Below, piece after piece: positions 1 through 8,935 of a stretch of DNA of 64,000 nt. The translations under genes and the position numbers were made by a program. The notes under the pieces were generated by a model. The model did no database searches, was not told the origin of the DNA, and saw only the letters and a program-made list of their open reading frames with translations. Position 1 is the stretch's first letter. Each line of letters begins with the position of its first letter. The stretch lies in assembly GCF_013410875.1 (NCBI RefSeq), contig NZ_JACCCU010000003.1, positions 372,001 to 436,000 on the forward strand. Direction: 5' to 3'. Origin of the DNA: Tunturiibacter empetritectus (lineage in GTDB: Bacteria; Acidobacteriota; Terriglobia; Terriglobales; Acidobacteriaceae).

Positions 1-2721
1 GATGCGGCAGAGACTGGGTCGTCAAAGCGAGTGAGTGCGGGTAGTGTGGATGGCGGTGGCGGATATGGGCGTCATGCGGGTGCGGCTTCCACGTTTTCTC
101 AGGAGGCGGTGAAGGAGTTTCGTGTGAGCGGGCAGAACTACTCGGCGCTGTATGGGCATGCGGCGGGAGGGATTATTACGACTGTTTCGAAGAGCGGAGC
201 AAACACTCTGCATGGGACGGGTTTTTATCTGGTTCGGTCGAGTGCGTTTGGAGCTACGAATCCCTTTTCGATTGCGACGAGCTATGTGGGCGGTGTGAGC
301 ACGAGCACCGAGGTAAAGCCAAGCGATCTTCGGCAGCAGTTCGGCGGCAGCGTTGGCGGGGCTGCGGTGAGGGATAAACTCTTCTACTTTTATGCCTACG
401 ATCAGCAGCGGAGGTCGTTTCCGGCTATCTCGACTCCCGACGATCCGAACTTTTATTTACTGACGCCGACTCAGAGTGCACTGCTGGGCAATCGGGGCGT
501 GACGCAGACGAAGATAGATGCTGCACTGACATACCTGGATAGTTTGACGGGGACGGTGCCGCGGCGACATGACCAGACGATCAACTTTGGCAAGGTGGAT
601 TGGCAGGCGGTGGCGCGTCATCGCGTGAGTTTGCAGTATGACCGGGCACGATCGAGCTCTCCGTCCGGGGCGCGGTCTGCGCCGGTGGTGGATCTGGGAG
701 CGGCAAGCCTGGGGAGCAGCTATGCGAAGGTGGATTCGGTGTTGGGGCGATGGATGTGGTCGGTGTCGCCGAAGCTGAGCCATGAGCTGCGTATTCAGTA
801 TGGGCGGGATCTTCAGTTTGAGACGGCATCGAAGCCGCTGCCGCAGGAGCCGGCGGTGGGTCCCGAAGGATATGCTCCCGAGATTGCGATTGGGCCGGAT
901 GGATTTACGTTCGGCACTTCGACCTCGCTTGGGCGCACGGCGTATCCGGACGAGAATAAGGTTCAGGTGGCCGACCTATTGACGCTGGTGCGGGGGCGCC
1001 ATCAGATCCAGGCGGGAGTGGATGTCAGCTTCGTTCATGACGATATTTCGAGTCTCAACAATCTGCAGGGAGCGTTTCACTACGACAGCGGAATTACTTC
1101 GGGACACGCGGGTGGACTGGTGGACTGGATCACCGACTATACGTTCAATGTAAACGCCTATCCGAATGGCGGGTGTCCGTCGATCACCGCGAAGGTGCAT
1201 GATTTCTGCTTTCGCTCGTTTACACAGAGCTTTGGGCAGAAGACGGTGACGTTCGATATGCAGGAGTGGGCGGGGTTTTTGCAGGATGACTGGAGGGTGA
1301 GACGGGGGCTGACAATAAGTGCCGGATTGCGTTACGAATACGAACTGTCTCCCCTACCGCAGCAGCCGAATGCAGTACTCGACGCGGTGTTTGGGCAGAA
1401 GGGCGCAACGAGCGTGTTTCCAGAGGATCGTAATAACTTTGGCCCAAGGGTGGGGGTGTCGTGGGAGCCGTTCGGGTCGGGACGGGGGGTGGTGCGAATT
1501 GGTTACGGGCTATTTTATGGCAGGCTGCCTGGCGCTACTGTGAGCAGCGCGTTGACAAGGACTGCACTGCCCTCATCTACGACCAGCGTTTTGATCTTGC
1601 CTACGACGGTTACAAATTGTCCACAGGTTGCGAACCAGGGTTTTGGCTATGCCTGCTCTTACGTGACGCCGCCGCCGGCAGCTGTGGGGAAGACGACTTC
1701 GGCGATGGTATTCGATCGGAGATTTCGGCTGCCAGCGGTGCAGCAGGGCAGTTTTTCGATTGAGCGTGAAATGGGTGCGGGGACGATTGCGAGTGCGACG
1801 TACTTACTGAATCTCGACCGGCAGCTGCCGAACTCGGTGGATATTAATATTGCGCCGGCGGTGGCGACGAAGGAGTTTCAACTGCAAGGTGGGACAAGTG
1901 CAGTGGGTGTTCGGGATGGCGAGACGTTTGTGGTTCCGTTTTATTCGCAAAGGCTGAATACGAACTTTGGACCTGTAACCGACATTGTTTCAAATGCCGA
2001 TGCGACCTATAACGCGCTGGTGTTGGAGGCGCGGCGTCGGAGCCGTGGTGGGGTGGAGTTTAGGGCGAGCTGGACGTGGGCCAAGGCGATCGACTATGGA
2101 CAGAGCGGTGGCGCGACGCCGCGGACGAATGGGCAGTTCGATCCGTTTGACGTGCGTTACGACAAGGGCCTATCTGCGTTGAACTATCCGCATAAGTTTG
2201 TAGCCAGTGTGGTGTGGGAGCCGAGGTTTACGATCGAGCAACACTGGCTGAGGAGCACAGTGAATGGCTGGGCTGTGGCTCCTATCTTTACGGAGACGAG
2301 TGGGAGACCTTACAGCCTGGATATCTTTGGCGGCACGAGGCTGACCGGTGGACATGAGAGCATCAACGGTGCTGGCGGGGCAGCTTATCTGCCGACGGTG
2401 GGGAGAAACACGCTGCGGCTGCCGGATACGGGGCGCGTCGATCTACGGTTGAGCAAGGCGGTGCGGGTGAGCGAGGGTGTGAAGGTGCGTGGGGTCGCCG
2501 AGGCGTTCAACCTGACCAACAAGGTGAACTACTCGGCGATTATGCAGCGGGCATATCTAGTGGGAACGGAGGCGAATGGTATTACGCCGTTGGTGTTTCA
2601 AAGTGCTGCGACGGTTGCGGCGGAGGGGCTGAATGTGCGGCCGTTTGGGACGTTTACGGCGGCGTCGACGGGGCAGTCGCCGGAACGGCAGGTGCAGTTG
2701 GGGGTGAGGGTGGAGTTTTGA
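1..2721 (+). CDS. TonB-dependent receptor, Oar-like (5' end outside window)
   Basis: The reading frame is open from base 1, so the N-terminus (signal peptide and probable carboxypeptidase-like regulatory domain) lies upstream. About 907 residues are visible. The first part, with EAVKEFRV followed by YGHAAGGIITTVSKSGANT, is the end of a plug domain as found in acidobacterial Oar/CarboxypepD_reg TonB receptors. The rest is rich in alternating aromatic strands (for example QDDWRV, SAGLRYEYE) typical of a 22-strand outer-membrane barrel. The last residue is Phe, as expected for a BAM substrate. It probably imports a large substrate, perhaps a glycan or siderophore; the ligand cannot be read from the sequence. 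A family R1 repeat begins 12 bp after the stop. Confidence 0.9.
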   Translation, partial: DAAETGSSKRVSAGSVDGGGGYGRHAGAASTFSQEAVKEFRVSGQNYSALYGHAAGGIITTVSKSGANTLHGTGFYLVRSSAFGATNPFSIATSYVGGVSTSTEVKPSDLRQQFGGSVGGAAVRDKLFYFYAYDQQRRSFPAISTPDDPNFYLLTPTQSALLGNRGVTQTKIDAALTYLDSLTGTVPRRHDQTINFGKVDWQAVARHRVSLQYDRARSSSPSGARSAPVVDLGAASLGSSYAKVDSVLGRWMWSVSPKLSHELRIQYGRDLQFETASKPLPQEPAVGPEGYAPEIAIGPDGFTFGTSTSLGRTAYPDENKVQVADLLTLVRGRHQIQAGVDVSFVHDDISSLNNLQGAFHYDSGITSGHAGGLVDWITDYTFNVNAYPNGGCPSITAKVHDFCFRSFTQSFGQKTVTFDMQEWAGFLQDDWRVRRGLTISAGLRYEYELSPLPQQPNAVLDAVFGQKGATSVFPEDRNNFGPRVGVSWEPFGSGRGVVRIGYGLFYGRLPGATVSSALTRTALPSSTTSVLILPTTVTNCPQVANQGFGYACSYVTPPPAAVGKTTSAMVFDRRFRLPAVQQGSFSIEREMGAGTIASATYLLNLDRQLPNSVDINIAPAVATKEFQLQGGTSAVGVRDGETFVVPFYSQRLNTNFGPVTDIVSNADATYNALVLEARRRSRGGVEFRASWTWAKAIDYGQSGGATPRTNGQFDPFDVRYDKGLSALNYPHKFVASVVWEPRFTIEQHWLRSTVNGWAVAPIFTETSGRPYSLDIFGGTRLTGGHESINGAGGAAYLPTVGRNTLRLPDTGRVDLRLSKAVRVSEGVKVRGVAEAFNLTNKVNYSAIMQRAYLVGTEANGITPLVFQSAATVAAEGLNVRPFGTFTAASTGQSPERQVQLGVRVEF

Positions 2722-2733
2722 CCTCGAAGAGGT

Positions 2734-2831
2734 GTCCTGCCGGACGGGCCGCCTGCGCGGCGCGCGGTCACTTCGTGACTTGTATACCTTGTCGTGATTA
2801 GGAAACGATGCGGCCCTCCCGTTGGTCGGAC
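2734..2831 (+). repeat. R1 dispersed structured repeat, copy 1 (single)
   Basis: It starts with GTCCTGCCGGAC (hairpin 1, arms GTCC/GGAC), continues with a variable stem GCCGC/GCGGC, then GTCACTTCGTGAC (hairpin 3) and GTATAC, and ends in CTCCCGTTGGTCGG. It lies between the convergent 3' ends of the TonB receptor and the VOC gene. Confidence 0.9.
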
Positions 2832-2847
2832 GGGGGAGACGGGCTGC

Positions 2848-3222
2848 TTAGTGTTGTGAGAGGGAGAGGGTGTTGCCGTCGGGGTCGGCGAACCAGGCTA
2901 CCTTGGCTGCGCCGCCGGGTGCGGTCCAGACGCCGTCGGGACTTTGCTCGAAGTGGGGATAACGGGTGAACGTGAGGCCTTTGGCGGTGAGGTCGGCTAC
3001 GGACTGGTGGATGTCCTGGACCTCCCAACCGAGGATGGTGAAGGGCGCGGGAGTAAAGTTGCCGACGCGAACGATGCGGATCATGGTGCCGTTGGCTTCC
3101 ATGACTAAGGCGAAGTGGTCGTCGCTGAGGAAGCGCAGGCCGAGGAGGCCCTCGTAGAAGGCGCGGGACTGGGCGGCGTCGCGGGTGGGGATGAAGGCGA
3201 TGATGGGCGTTTGGCCTAGCAT
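2848..3222 (-). CDS. VOC family (glyoxalase/bleomycin-resistance-like) protein
   Basis: A 124-residue single-domain protein. The N-terminal stretch with FIPTRDAAQSRAFYEGLLGL and the C-terminal WFADPDGNTLSLSQH are the two hallmarks of a beta-alpha-beta-beta-beta VOC module. The Asp-Pro-Asp-Gly-Asn turn near the end is typical. A GAGG Shine-Dalgarno lies about 8 bp before the ATG. VOC proteins bind divalent metals and act as isomerases, dioxygenases or drug-binding proteins; the substrate here is unknown. It is transcribed in the same direction as the MscS gene, which lies upstream of it with R1 copy 2 between them. Confidence 0.85.
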   Translation of the reverse strand: MLGQTPIIAFIPTRDAAQSRAFYEGLLGLRFLSDDHFALVMEANGTMIRIVRVGNFTPAPFTILGWEVQDIHQSVADLTAKGLTFTRYPHFEQSPDGVWTAPGGAAKVAWFADPDGNTLSLSQH

Positions 3223-3280
3223 GAGGGACCTCGCTGGTTGGCTAGTTTATAGCTTGTTTGCTGGCTTGGGAAAGGATTCT

Positions 3281-3376
3281 GTCCTGCCGGACGGGCCGCC
3301 TGCGCGGCGCGCGGTCACTTCGTGACTTGTATACCGGTCTTGATGGGGTAGAGGCTTGGGTCCTCCCGCTGGTCGG
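3281..3376 (+). repeat. R1 dispersed structured repeat, copy 2 (single)
   Basis: Nearly identical to copy 1 through the first 50 bp (same GCCGC/GCGGC stem). It overlaps the 3' end of the MscS gene on the minus strand, whose last codons and TGA stop lie inside the element. The distal end reads CTCCCGCTGGTCGG. Confidence 0.9.
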
Positions 3377-4508
3377 ATGGAAGGTTGTTTTCTTCTTGCG
3401 GTTTAGAGGCAAAGCGGGTGGTGGGGAAGGCTTCGGGGTAGTTCTGCTGGATCCAGGCGGTCATCTTTTCGCGGACGAGGCAGCGCAGGTCGAAGTTTTC
3501 GCTGGAGTTGCGGGAACTCATGAGGCAGCGGAGTTCCATGGAGCGGTCGGTGAGGTTAGTGACCTGGAGACCGCAGACCTGTTTGTTCCAGAGCGGCGAG
3601 GGGTGGACGATGGATTCGAGTTGCTGACGGAGGGCTTCGACGGGGATGGAGTAGTCGACGTAGAGGAAGGTGGTGCCCATGATGTCGGAGGACTCGCGGG
3701 TCCAGTTCTGGAAGGAGTTTTCGATGAAGTAACTCAAGGGGACGATAAGGCGGCGGAGGTCCCAGATGCGAATGACGACGTAGGCGGAGTTGATCTCTTC
3801 GATGCGGCCCCACTCGCCCTGAACGACGACGACGTCATCGATGCGGATGGGTTCGGTGAGGGCGATCTGAAGGCCGGCGAGGAAGTTTGCTGCGGTAGAC
3901 TTGGCGGCGGTGGCGAGGATGAGCGAGGCGATGCCGGCGGAGGCGAGCAGGCCGGAGCCGTAGTGCCAGATGCGTGGGTCGTTGAAGGTCCAGAGGAGGG
4001 CGCCAATGTCGATGATGACGACGAAGGCGATGAGCATGCGGCGGAAGAGTTGGAACTGGGTGTGGACGCGGCGGGCCTGAATGTTGTTTTCGGCGTTGAG
4101 GTCGTAGCGCCGCAGCATTACGGATTGGAGGACGTAGATGCAGCCGATGGCAAACCAGCCGAGAGAGGCAACCATCGCCATGATGAGGCCCTGGCGGATG
4201 GTGTCTTCGAGCTTGTCGGAAAGGCCAGGTGCGGCTGGGAGGATGAGAAGGAGGCAGGTGATGAAGAAGATGGCGCGGGCGGGTTTGCCGAGGTAGCGCT
4301 GGAGGCCCCAGCCGAGGCCTTTGCTCTTCTCTTCTTTGCGGCGCAGAAGACGGAACAGGACGTAGTGCACCACGTTTGCGAGTACGATGGCGGCGCAGAA
4401 CAGGAAGATGGCGAAGAACCAGGTGTGGCGGAAGTGCGGGAATGCCTGCGCGAGCAGATTCAGATGCGGTGCAGGAAGGTTGGCCGGGCTGAGCGCGAGT
4501 TGGTTCAA
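3315..4508 (-). CDS. MscS-family mechanosensitive ion channel
   Basis: About 397 residues from a TTG preceded by GGAG at 5-nt spacing. The open frame runs on to an ATG at 4838, but that extension overlaps the hydrolase gene out of frame and looks non-coding. Five hydrophobic segments lie at about residues 28-52, 72-90, 103-123, 153-175 and 184-217. The last is Ala/Gly-rich (AGIASLILATAAKS), matching the pore helix TM3 of MscS. A beta domain follows (IRIDDVVVVQGEWGRIEEI), then the alpha/beta vestibule. Its role is to release solutes on hypo-osmotic shock at the inner membrane. Oddity: the last residues (SDQRE...GIQVTK) are encoded by repeat R1, so the repeat replaced or extended the native C-terminus. 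Translation is probably coupled to the upstream hydrolase. The start is uncertain. Confidence 0.82.
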   Translation of the reverse strand: MNQLALSPANLPAPHLNLLAQAFPHFRHTWFFAIFLFCAAIVLANVVHYVLFRLLRRKEEKSKGLGWGLQRYLGKPARAIFFITCLLLILPAAPGLSDKLEDTIRQGLIMAMVASLGWFAIGCIYVLQSVMLRRYDLNAENNIQARRVHTQFQLFRRMLIAFVVIIDIGALLWTFNDPRIWHYGSGLLASAGIASLILATAAKSTAANFLAGLQIALTEPIRIDDVVVVQGEWGRIEEINSAYVVIRIWDLRRLIVPLSYFIENSFQNWTRESSDIMGTTFLYVDYSIPVEALRQQLESIVHPSPLWNKQVCGLQVTNLTDRSMELRCLMSSRNSSENFDLRCLVREKMTAWIQQNYPEAFPTTRFASKPQEENNLPSDQREDPSLYPIKTGIQVTK

Positions 4509-4590
4509 GGTTGCTCCGTCTACTTCGCTGCTTAGATGCAACGTAGCTGAGAGCAGTTTAATCGCCGGCGGCGTTGCTGGTGTGACAACG

Positions 4591-5502
4591 CTATTTATGT
4601 TGAAGGTAGTCGAGGCCGTCGAGGACAGCTTTTTCGAGGGCGATGCGCTGGTCGGAGTAGGAGTGGTCAGTCGACATGTGGATGGCGGTGATCTCCTGGT
4701 TGCCGGCTTTACGGAGGGCTTCGACGAAGGCGTCGTTGGAGGGTGCGAGGCCGTCGTCGGAGGTGATGACGAGCATGGGGCGTGTGGCGAGTTTTGGCGC
4801 GAGCGCGGGGATGTTCCATGCTGTGGCGTTCGCGGCAACCTCTTTGGCGAGGCTTTCGGGGGTGCAGCCGGCTAGCGGGGCCATGCCCTCTTCGGCGAGG
4901 TGTGAGGCGAGGGCGGCGACGGCTGCGTCTCGCTGATCGGATTTGAGGGATTGGAACTTGTCGACGCCCATATCGGCGGCGGAGATGAGGCCTACGGCTT
5001 TGATGGCGGGATCCTGCGCTGCGACGTAGCGAGCCATAAAGCCGCCCATGCTGTGGCCGACGAGGACGATGAAGGACGGGTCGGTGTGAAGCTTCTTTGC
5101 GTTTGCGGGATCGCGCAGGTAGGCGATGGCGGATTGGGTGTCTTCGATGGAGTGGGTGAAGGAGAAGTTGCCGGGAGAGCCCCAGGAGCCGCGGTAGTCG
5201 AAGTAGACGACGTTCCAGCCGTCGCGGCGGATGGCCTGGGCGAGATCGAGATTCTTCTCGTTGCCGGGGAAGCCGTGGAGGAGGAGGACGACGGGATGTG
5301 GTGCTGGCCCGGGAGCGATGTAGGCGAGGGCGTTGAGGAGCGCGCCGTGGCTGGGGATCTGGAAGGTTTCGAAGGCGGCGGGATTGGTCTTGTCGTGGGC
5401 GGGGTCGGTGGTGATGGCGGTGGGGAGTTGCTGGGCATTGAGAGAGAGGTGCAGTGAGGCGCAGAGAAGAGCGAGAGCGACAAGATGGCGATGAGGGCGC
5501 AT
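4591..5502 (-). CDS. Secreted alpha/beta hydrolase (serine esterase/peptidase-like)
   Basis: A 303-residue protein with an N-terminal signal peptide (MRPHRHLVALALLCASLHLS, cleavage near residue 23). The oxyanion-hole loop HGFPGN lies at 76-81, a nucleophile elbow GHSMGG puts the Ser at 151, a probable acid is in TSDDGLAP near 248, and the His is in TDHSYSDQR near 285. This full catalytic set fits an active periplasmic or exported hydrolase of the S9/dienelactone-hydrolase-like group. The substrate is unknown. The gene is divergent from mnmG (81 bp apart) and its 3' end lies next to or overlaps the MscS start, suggesting a two-gene transcript. Confidence 0.85.
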   Translation of the reverse strand: MRPHRHLVALALLCASLHLSLNAQQLPTAITTDPAHDKTNPAAFETFQIPSHGALLNALAYIAPGPAPHPVVLLLHGFPGNEKNLDLAQAIRRDGWNVVYFDYRGSWGSPGNFSFTHSIEDTQSAIAYLRDPANAKKLHTDPSFIVLVGHSMGGFMARYVAAQDPAIKAVGLISAADMGVDKFQSLKSDQRDAAVAALASHLAEEGMAPLAGCTPESLAKEVAANATAWNIPALAPKLATRPMLVITSDDGLAPSNDAFVEALRKAGNQEITAIHMSTDHSYSDQRIALEKAVLDGLDYLQHK

Positions 5503-5583
5503 GGTTGATTGTTGTTTGGGGAGGGTGATTTGTAAAGCTGCTGCAATTGCAGAGAATCATGCCGTTACGCCTAGAATAGACGG

Positions 5584-7659
5584 GTGAGCTTTTCGGAACA
5601 GTTCGATGTGGTGGTGGTGGGTGCGGGGCACGCTGGCTGCGAGGCGGCGATGGCGGCTGCGCGGATGGGGCTGCGCACTGCTATCTTTACGCTGAATCTG
5701 GATTTGATTGCGCAGATGAGTTGTAACCCTGCGATCGGTGGGATTGCCAAGGGGCATCTAGTGCGGGAGGTGGATGCGCTGGGTGGCGTGATGGGCGAGG
5801 TTGCGGATGCTACGGGGATACAGTTTCGTCTGCTGAATACATCGCGGGGGCCGGCGGTGTGGTCGCCGAGGGCGCAGTGCGATAAGGCGCTGTATCGCGT
5901 GAAGATGCGCGAGGTGCTGGAGGGGCAGAAGAATCTCTTCATCAAGCAGGCTGAGGTGGTGGATCTGATTGTGGAGGACGAGAATTCCGATATCCCACCC
6001 TTCGCAAACAACGCGAAGGATGGGGCACCCGGCGAGTTTTCTCCGAAGCGAGTTGTGCGTGGTTTGAAGTTGCGGGATGGGCGTGTGATTCATGCCGCGG
6101 CGACGATTGTTACGACTGGGACGTTTCTGAATGGGTTGATTCATTGTGGAGAACAGCAGTACACGGCGGGGAGGGGTGGGGAGCCGGCTAGCGTGTTGCT
6201 CGGGGAGGCGTTGAAACGGCTGGGGCTGCGGGAGTGCAGACTGAAGACGGGGACGCCGCCGCGGCTTGATGGCCGCACGATTGACTGGAGTCAGTTTCAG
6301 GAGCAGCCTGGGGATGAAGACCCGACGCCGTTCAGCTTCAGATCAGCGAGTCAGCGAGTTAGCGAGTCAGCGGGGCAGCGGTGGGTTCCGAACCTGCGGC
6401 AGGTCAACTGCCATATCGCGCATACGACGCCGGGGACGCTGCGGCTGATTCGCGATAATGTGCATCGCTCGCCGATGTACACGGGGCAGATCGAGGCGAT
6501 TGGACCTCGGTACTGTCCTTCGATTGAAGACAAGATTGTGCGGTTTCCGGAGAAGACGCGGCACCAGTTTTTTCTGGAGCCGGAGGGGTTGAATACGCAT
6601 GAGGTCTACATCAACGGCATGAGCACAAGCCTGCCGATGGAGATCCAGTCGGCGATGGTGCGGTCGATACCGGGGCTTGAGAGGGCGGAGATGCTGCGGC
6701 CGGGGTATGCGATTGAGTATGACGCGATCGATCCGACGGAGCTGGATCGTACGCTGCGGGTGAAGTCGTTTGCGGGGCTTTATCTGGCTGGGCAGATCAA
6801 TGGGACGAGCGGGTATGAAGAGGCGGCTTGCCAGGGCTTGATGGCGGGGATTAATGCGGCGCTGGCGGTGAAGGCAGCCCTGAGCGGCGAACCAGAGGAT
6901 GGCTTTACGCTGGATCGGACGGAGGCTTACACGGGGATTCTGATCGACGATCTGATCAGTAAGGGTACGAATGAGCCTTACCGGATGTTTACTTCGCGGG
7001 CAGAGTTTCGGCTGCACCTGAGGATCGATAACGCGGACAGCAGGCTGACTCCGCATGGTCGGCGGCTGGGACTGATCGATGATGCGGCGTGGGCGGAGTA
7101 CGAGGCGAAGCAGGCTCGGGCGGATGCGTTTGAGAGGCTGTTGGGTTCGGCTCGGGTGCGGGCGGAGGAGTTGCCGGTTGCGCTTCGGGAGAGGCTGGAT
7201 GGGGACGCGGCTGGGATTAGCGGGCAGACGTTTGCGCAGCTTTTGAAGCGTCCGGAGGTGCCGGTGGAGGAGATTGCGCCGGTGCTGCGGGAGAGGCTGC
7301 GGGATGGGGATGAGGTGCTGGGCGGTTGGGTGGCGGCGATGGATGCTGCGGGCGATGCGAGGTTGCCGGCGTGGGTTCGGAATGAGATGAAGACGGTGGA
7401 GACGGAGATCAAGTACTCGGGGTATCTGGACCAGCAGCGGCGCTCGATGGAGAAGATGCGGAGGGCGGAGAAGCGGGCGATTCCGGGGTGGTTCGATTAC
7501 TCGACGGTGAGCGGGCTCTCGAGCGAGATGAAGGAGATTCTTTTGCGGGTGCGGCCGCAGACGATTGGGCAGGCAAGCCGGATTGCTGGGGTTACGCCTG
7601 CTGCGGTTAGTTTGATTCATGTTTATATCGAGATTCAGGGTAGGGCTCGGGTGGCTTAA
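5584..7659 (+). CDS. mnmG: tRNA uridine-5-carboxymethylaminomethyl modification enzyme MnmG (GidA)
   Basis: A 691-residue FAD protein, longer than the usual ~630. With MnmE it installs cmnm5 at wobble U34 of tRNAs. The FAD motif [10 protein letters not shown] is at 13-22, followed by [62 protein letters not shown] and [16 protein letters not shown] are classic GidA signatures. The C-terminal helical MnmE/tRNA-binding domain is present. The start is a GTG at 5584. Two extra stretches account for the length: residues about 136-158, encoded by a hairpin repeat (R4) at 5993-6034, and about 253-264, encoded by an octamer repeat (6343-6374). Both fall in probable surface loops, so the protein is probably active. 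Confidence 0.96.
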   Translation: MSFSEQFDVVVVGAGHAGCEAAMAAARMGLRTAIFTLNLDLIAQMSCNPAIGGIAKGHLVREVDALGGVMGEVADATGIQFRLLNTSRGPAVWSPRAQCDKALYRVKMREVLEGQKNLFIKQAEVVDLIVEDENSDIPPFANNAKDGAPGEFSPKRVVRGLKLRDGRVIHAAATIVTTGTFLNGLIHCGEQQYTAGRGGEPASVLLGEALKRLGLRECRLKTGTPPRLDGRTIDWSQFQEQPGDEDPTPFSFRSASQRVSESAGQRWVPNLRQVNCHIAHTTPGTLRLIRDNVHRSPMYTGQIEAIGPRYCPSIEDKIVRFPEKTRHQFFLEPEGLNTHEVYINGMSTSLPMEIQSAMVRSIPGLERAEMLRPGYAIEYDAIDPTELDRTLRVKSFAGLYLAGQINGTSGYEEAACQGLMAGINAALAVKAALSGEPEDGFTLDRTEAYTGILIDDLISKGTNEPYRMFTSRAEFRLHLRIDNADSRLTPHGRRLGLIDDAAWAEYEAKQARADAFERLLGSARVRAEELPVALRERLDGDAAGISGQTFAQLLKRPEVPVEEIAPVLRERLRDGDEVLGGWVAAMDAAGDARLPAWVRNEMKTVETEIKYSGYLDQQRRSMEKMRRAEKRAIPGWFDYSTVSGLSSEMKEILLRVRPQTIGQASRIAGVTPAAVSLIHVYIEIQGRARVA
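5993..6034 (+). repeat. R4 hairpin repeat inserted in frame in mnmG
   Basis: The core is CCTTCGC, a 7-nt loop, GCGAAGG, followed by ATGGGGCACCCG. The same GAAG(G)ATGGGGCACCCG block occurs at 18931-18946 inside the glycosyltransferase gene. E. coli MnmG has a shorter loop at this position (family knowledge). Confidence 0.7.
6343..6374 (+). repeat. Octamer tandem repeat within mnmG
   Basis: About four imperfect copies of TCAGCGAG/TTAGCGAG in a row. They encode the loop around [11 protein letters not shown], between the conserved PFSF and [10 protein letters not shown] segments. The 8-bp unit is not a multiple of three, so only three-unit changes keep the frame. Confidence 0.7.
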
Positions 7660-7664
7660 GACTT

Positions 7665-7761
7665 GTCCTGCCGGACGGGCCCACTGCGCGTGGGGCGGTC
7701 ACTTCGTGACTTGTGTACCTTGTTGCGGCAAGTGTAGTGCGTTGGTCCTCGCGATGCTCGG
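7665..7761 (+). repeat. R1 dispersed structured repeat, copy 3 (single, decayed 3' end)
   Basis: Begins 6 bp after the mnmG stop. The variable stem is CCCAC/GTGGG; hairpin 3 is intact; the palindrome reads GTGTAC rather than GTATAC. The distal GTTGGTC is followed by non-consensus sequence. Confidence 0.85.
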
Positions 7762-7822
7762 AAGGAAGATGTAACCGTGGGTGCGGTTTTGGCGTCCAAG
7801 CTTGTGTGGATTGGAGAAGGCG

Positions 7823-8521
7823 ATGACGGCTGGGTTGAAGACGGGGTTGATCGTGTTAGGGCTTGTGGTTGTTGCGTTTATTCTTTTGGGAGGAGGAAAA
7901 AGAATGGTGATGGGGGCAGAGAGAAAAGAGCCGATTCCGGCTCCTGCGATGGATGAGCCGCATGTTGCGGCAACGCATGAGACTGCGGTGTTTGCGGGTG
8001 GCTGTTTCTGGGGCGTGCAGACGGTGTTTCAGCGGGTGAAAGGGGTTACGGCTACTACTGCGGGTTATTCGGGTGGAAGCGCGTCTACAGCTACTTATGA
8101 TCAGGTGTCGTCGGAGGGCACTCGGCATGCGGAGTCGGTGAAGATTGTGTTTGATCCGGCGAAGGTTAGTTATGGGACGCTGCTGCGGATCTTCTTTTCG
8201 GTGGTGCATGATCCTACGCAGTTGAACCGGCAGGGGCCGGATGTAGGGACTTCTTATCGGTCGGTGATCTTTTACACTTCGCCGGAGCAGGAGAAGGTGG
8301 CTAAGGCCTATATCTCTCAGCTGGATGCGGCGCATGTGTTTGGAAAGCCGATTGTGACGGAGGTTACGCCTCTGAAGGCCTTCTATGATGGGGAGGACTA
8401 TCACCAGGACTATGCGGAGAAGAATCCCAACAATCCGTATATTCAGGTCTGCGATGTGCCGAAGATGGCGGCTTTGAAGCAGCAGTTTCCAGATCTTTTT
8501 CAGGATTACAAGCACAAATAA
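7823..8521 (+). CDS. msrA: Peptide methionine-S-sulfoxide reductase MsrA, membrane-anchored
   Basis: 232 residues from an ATG preceded by GGAGAAGG; an upstream in-frame ATG at 7781 lacks a ribosome site. The catalytic Cys61 is in FAGGCFWGVQ. The conserved HDPTQLNRQGPDVGTSYRSVIFY and YHQDYAEKNPNNPYI segments complete the MsrA fold, and a later Cys (YIQVCDVP) may be the resolving residue. It reduces Met-S-sulfoxide using thioredoxin-like donors. A single hydrophobic helix at residues 7-23 suggests the catalytic domain is tethered in the periplasm, protecting envelope proteins. Cytosolic E. coli MsrA lacks such an anchor. Confidence 0.93.
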   Translation: MTAGLKTGLIVLGLVVVAFILLGGGKRMVMGAERKEPIPAPAMDEPHVAATHETAVFAGGCFWGVQTVFQRVKGVTATTAGYSGGSASTATYDQVSSEGTRHAESVKIVFDPAKVSYGTLLRIFFSVVHDPTQLNRQGPDVGTSYRSVIFYTSPEQEKVAKAYISQLDAAHVFGKPIVTEVTPLKAFYDGEDYHQDYAEKNPNNPYIQVCDVPKMAALKQQFPDLFQDYKHK

Positions 8522-8659
8522 TTTCGGCTGGTGGGACTGGGTTAGGGACCTGTTTTTGCTGGGGTTTTTGCGAAATAGTGGTGCCTGAACGTGGTTTTTT
8601 GTGTGGCTGGATGTGGTGGAATGTGTGGTGAACGTGGTGTCGTTGCACCACACATTCTG

Positions 8660-8935
8660 GCCGCTAAGAATACGCCAGGGTTTCGGGATTTATTTTGGAT
8701 GGCGGTTCGGGCGAACTGGTGGCGTTCGGGCGAAGATGCGGGGGGCTTGACGGATACCGTGCATCGGCTCGCTGCAACAGAGAGATGTGGCCGCAATCCA
8801 CTACGTCACGCGTTGAGGCTGCGTGACTTCGGTCGAGATGACGGGGATTGGGGTGGGGATAGAAGAACGAACAAGGCAAAGGACGAAATGCGGGGATCCT
8901 TCACTCCGTTCAGGATGACGACTTCAAAAAAAAGT
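8660..8935 (+). repeat. Long direct repeat (R2-containing), left copy flanking the DUF5076 gene
   Basis: It shares with 9424-9692 the ordered blocks CGCTAAGAA.../CTGCTAAAG..., GCCAGG(G)TTTTCGGG-like, CTTGACGGATACCG, GAGAGATG(T/C)GG(C/T)CGCAATCC, CTTCGGTCGAGATGACG, AAGGACGAAAT(G/A)CGGGGATCC and CACTCCGTTCAGGATGAC. The copies are imperfect, so the duplication is not recent. Confidence 0.85.

Noticed and set aside
3258-4535. 425-residue open frame on the + strand antisense to the MscS gene
   Set aside because: Composition is dominated by Asp/Glu/Gly from reading GC-rich codons backwards, with no domain. The minus-strand frame has clear MscS features.
4509-4838. Long N-terminal extension of the MscS gene from the ATG at 4838
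   Set aside because: The extra residues are Ser/Thr/Pro-rich and overlap the hydrolase gene out of frame. A TTG with GGAG at 4508 fits better.
6367-7620. 417-residue open frame antisense to mnmG
   Set aside because: Arg/Pro/Leu-rich low-complexity translation, no motif; mnmG is unambiguous on the other strand.
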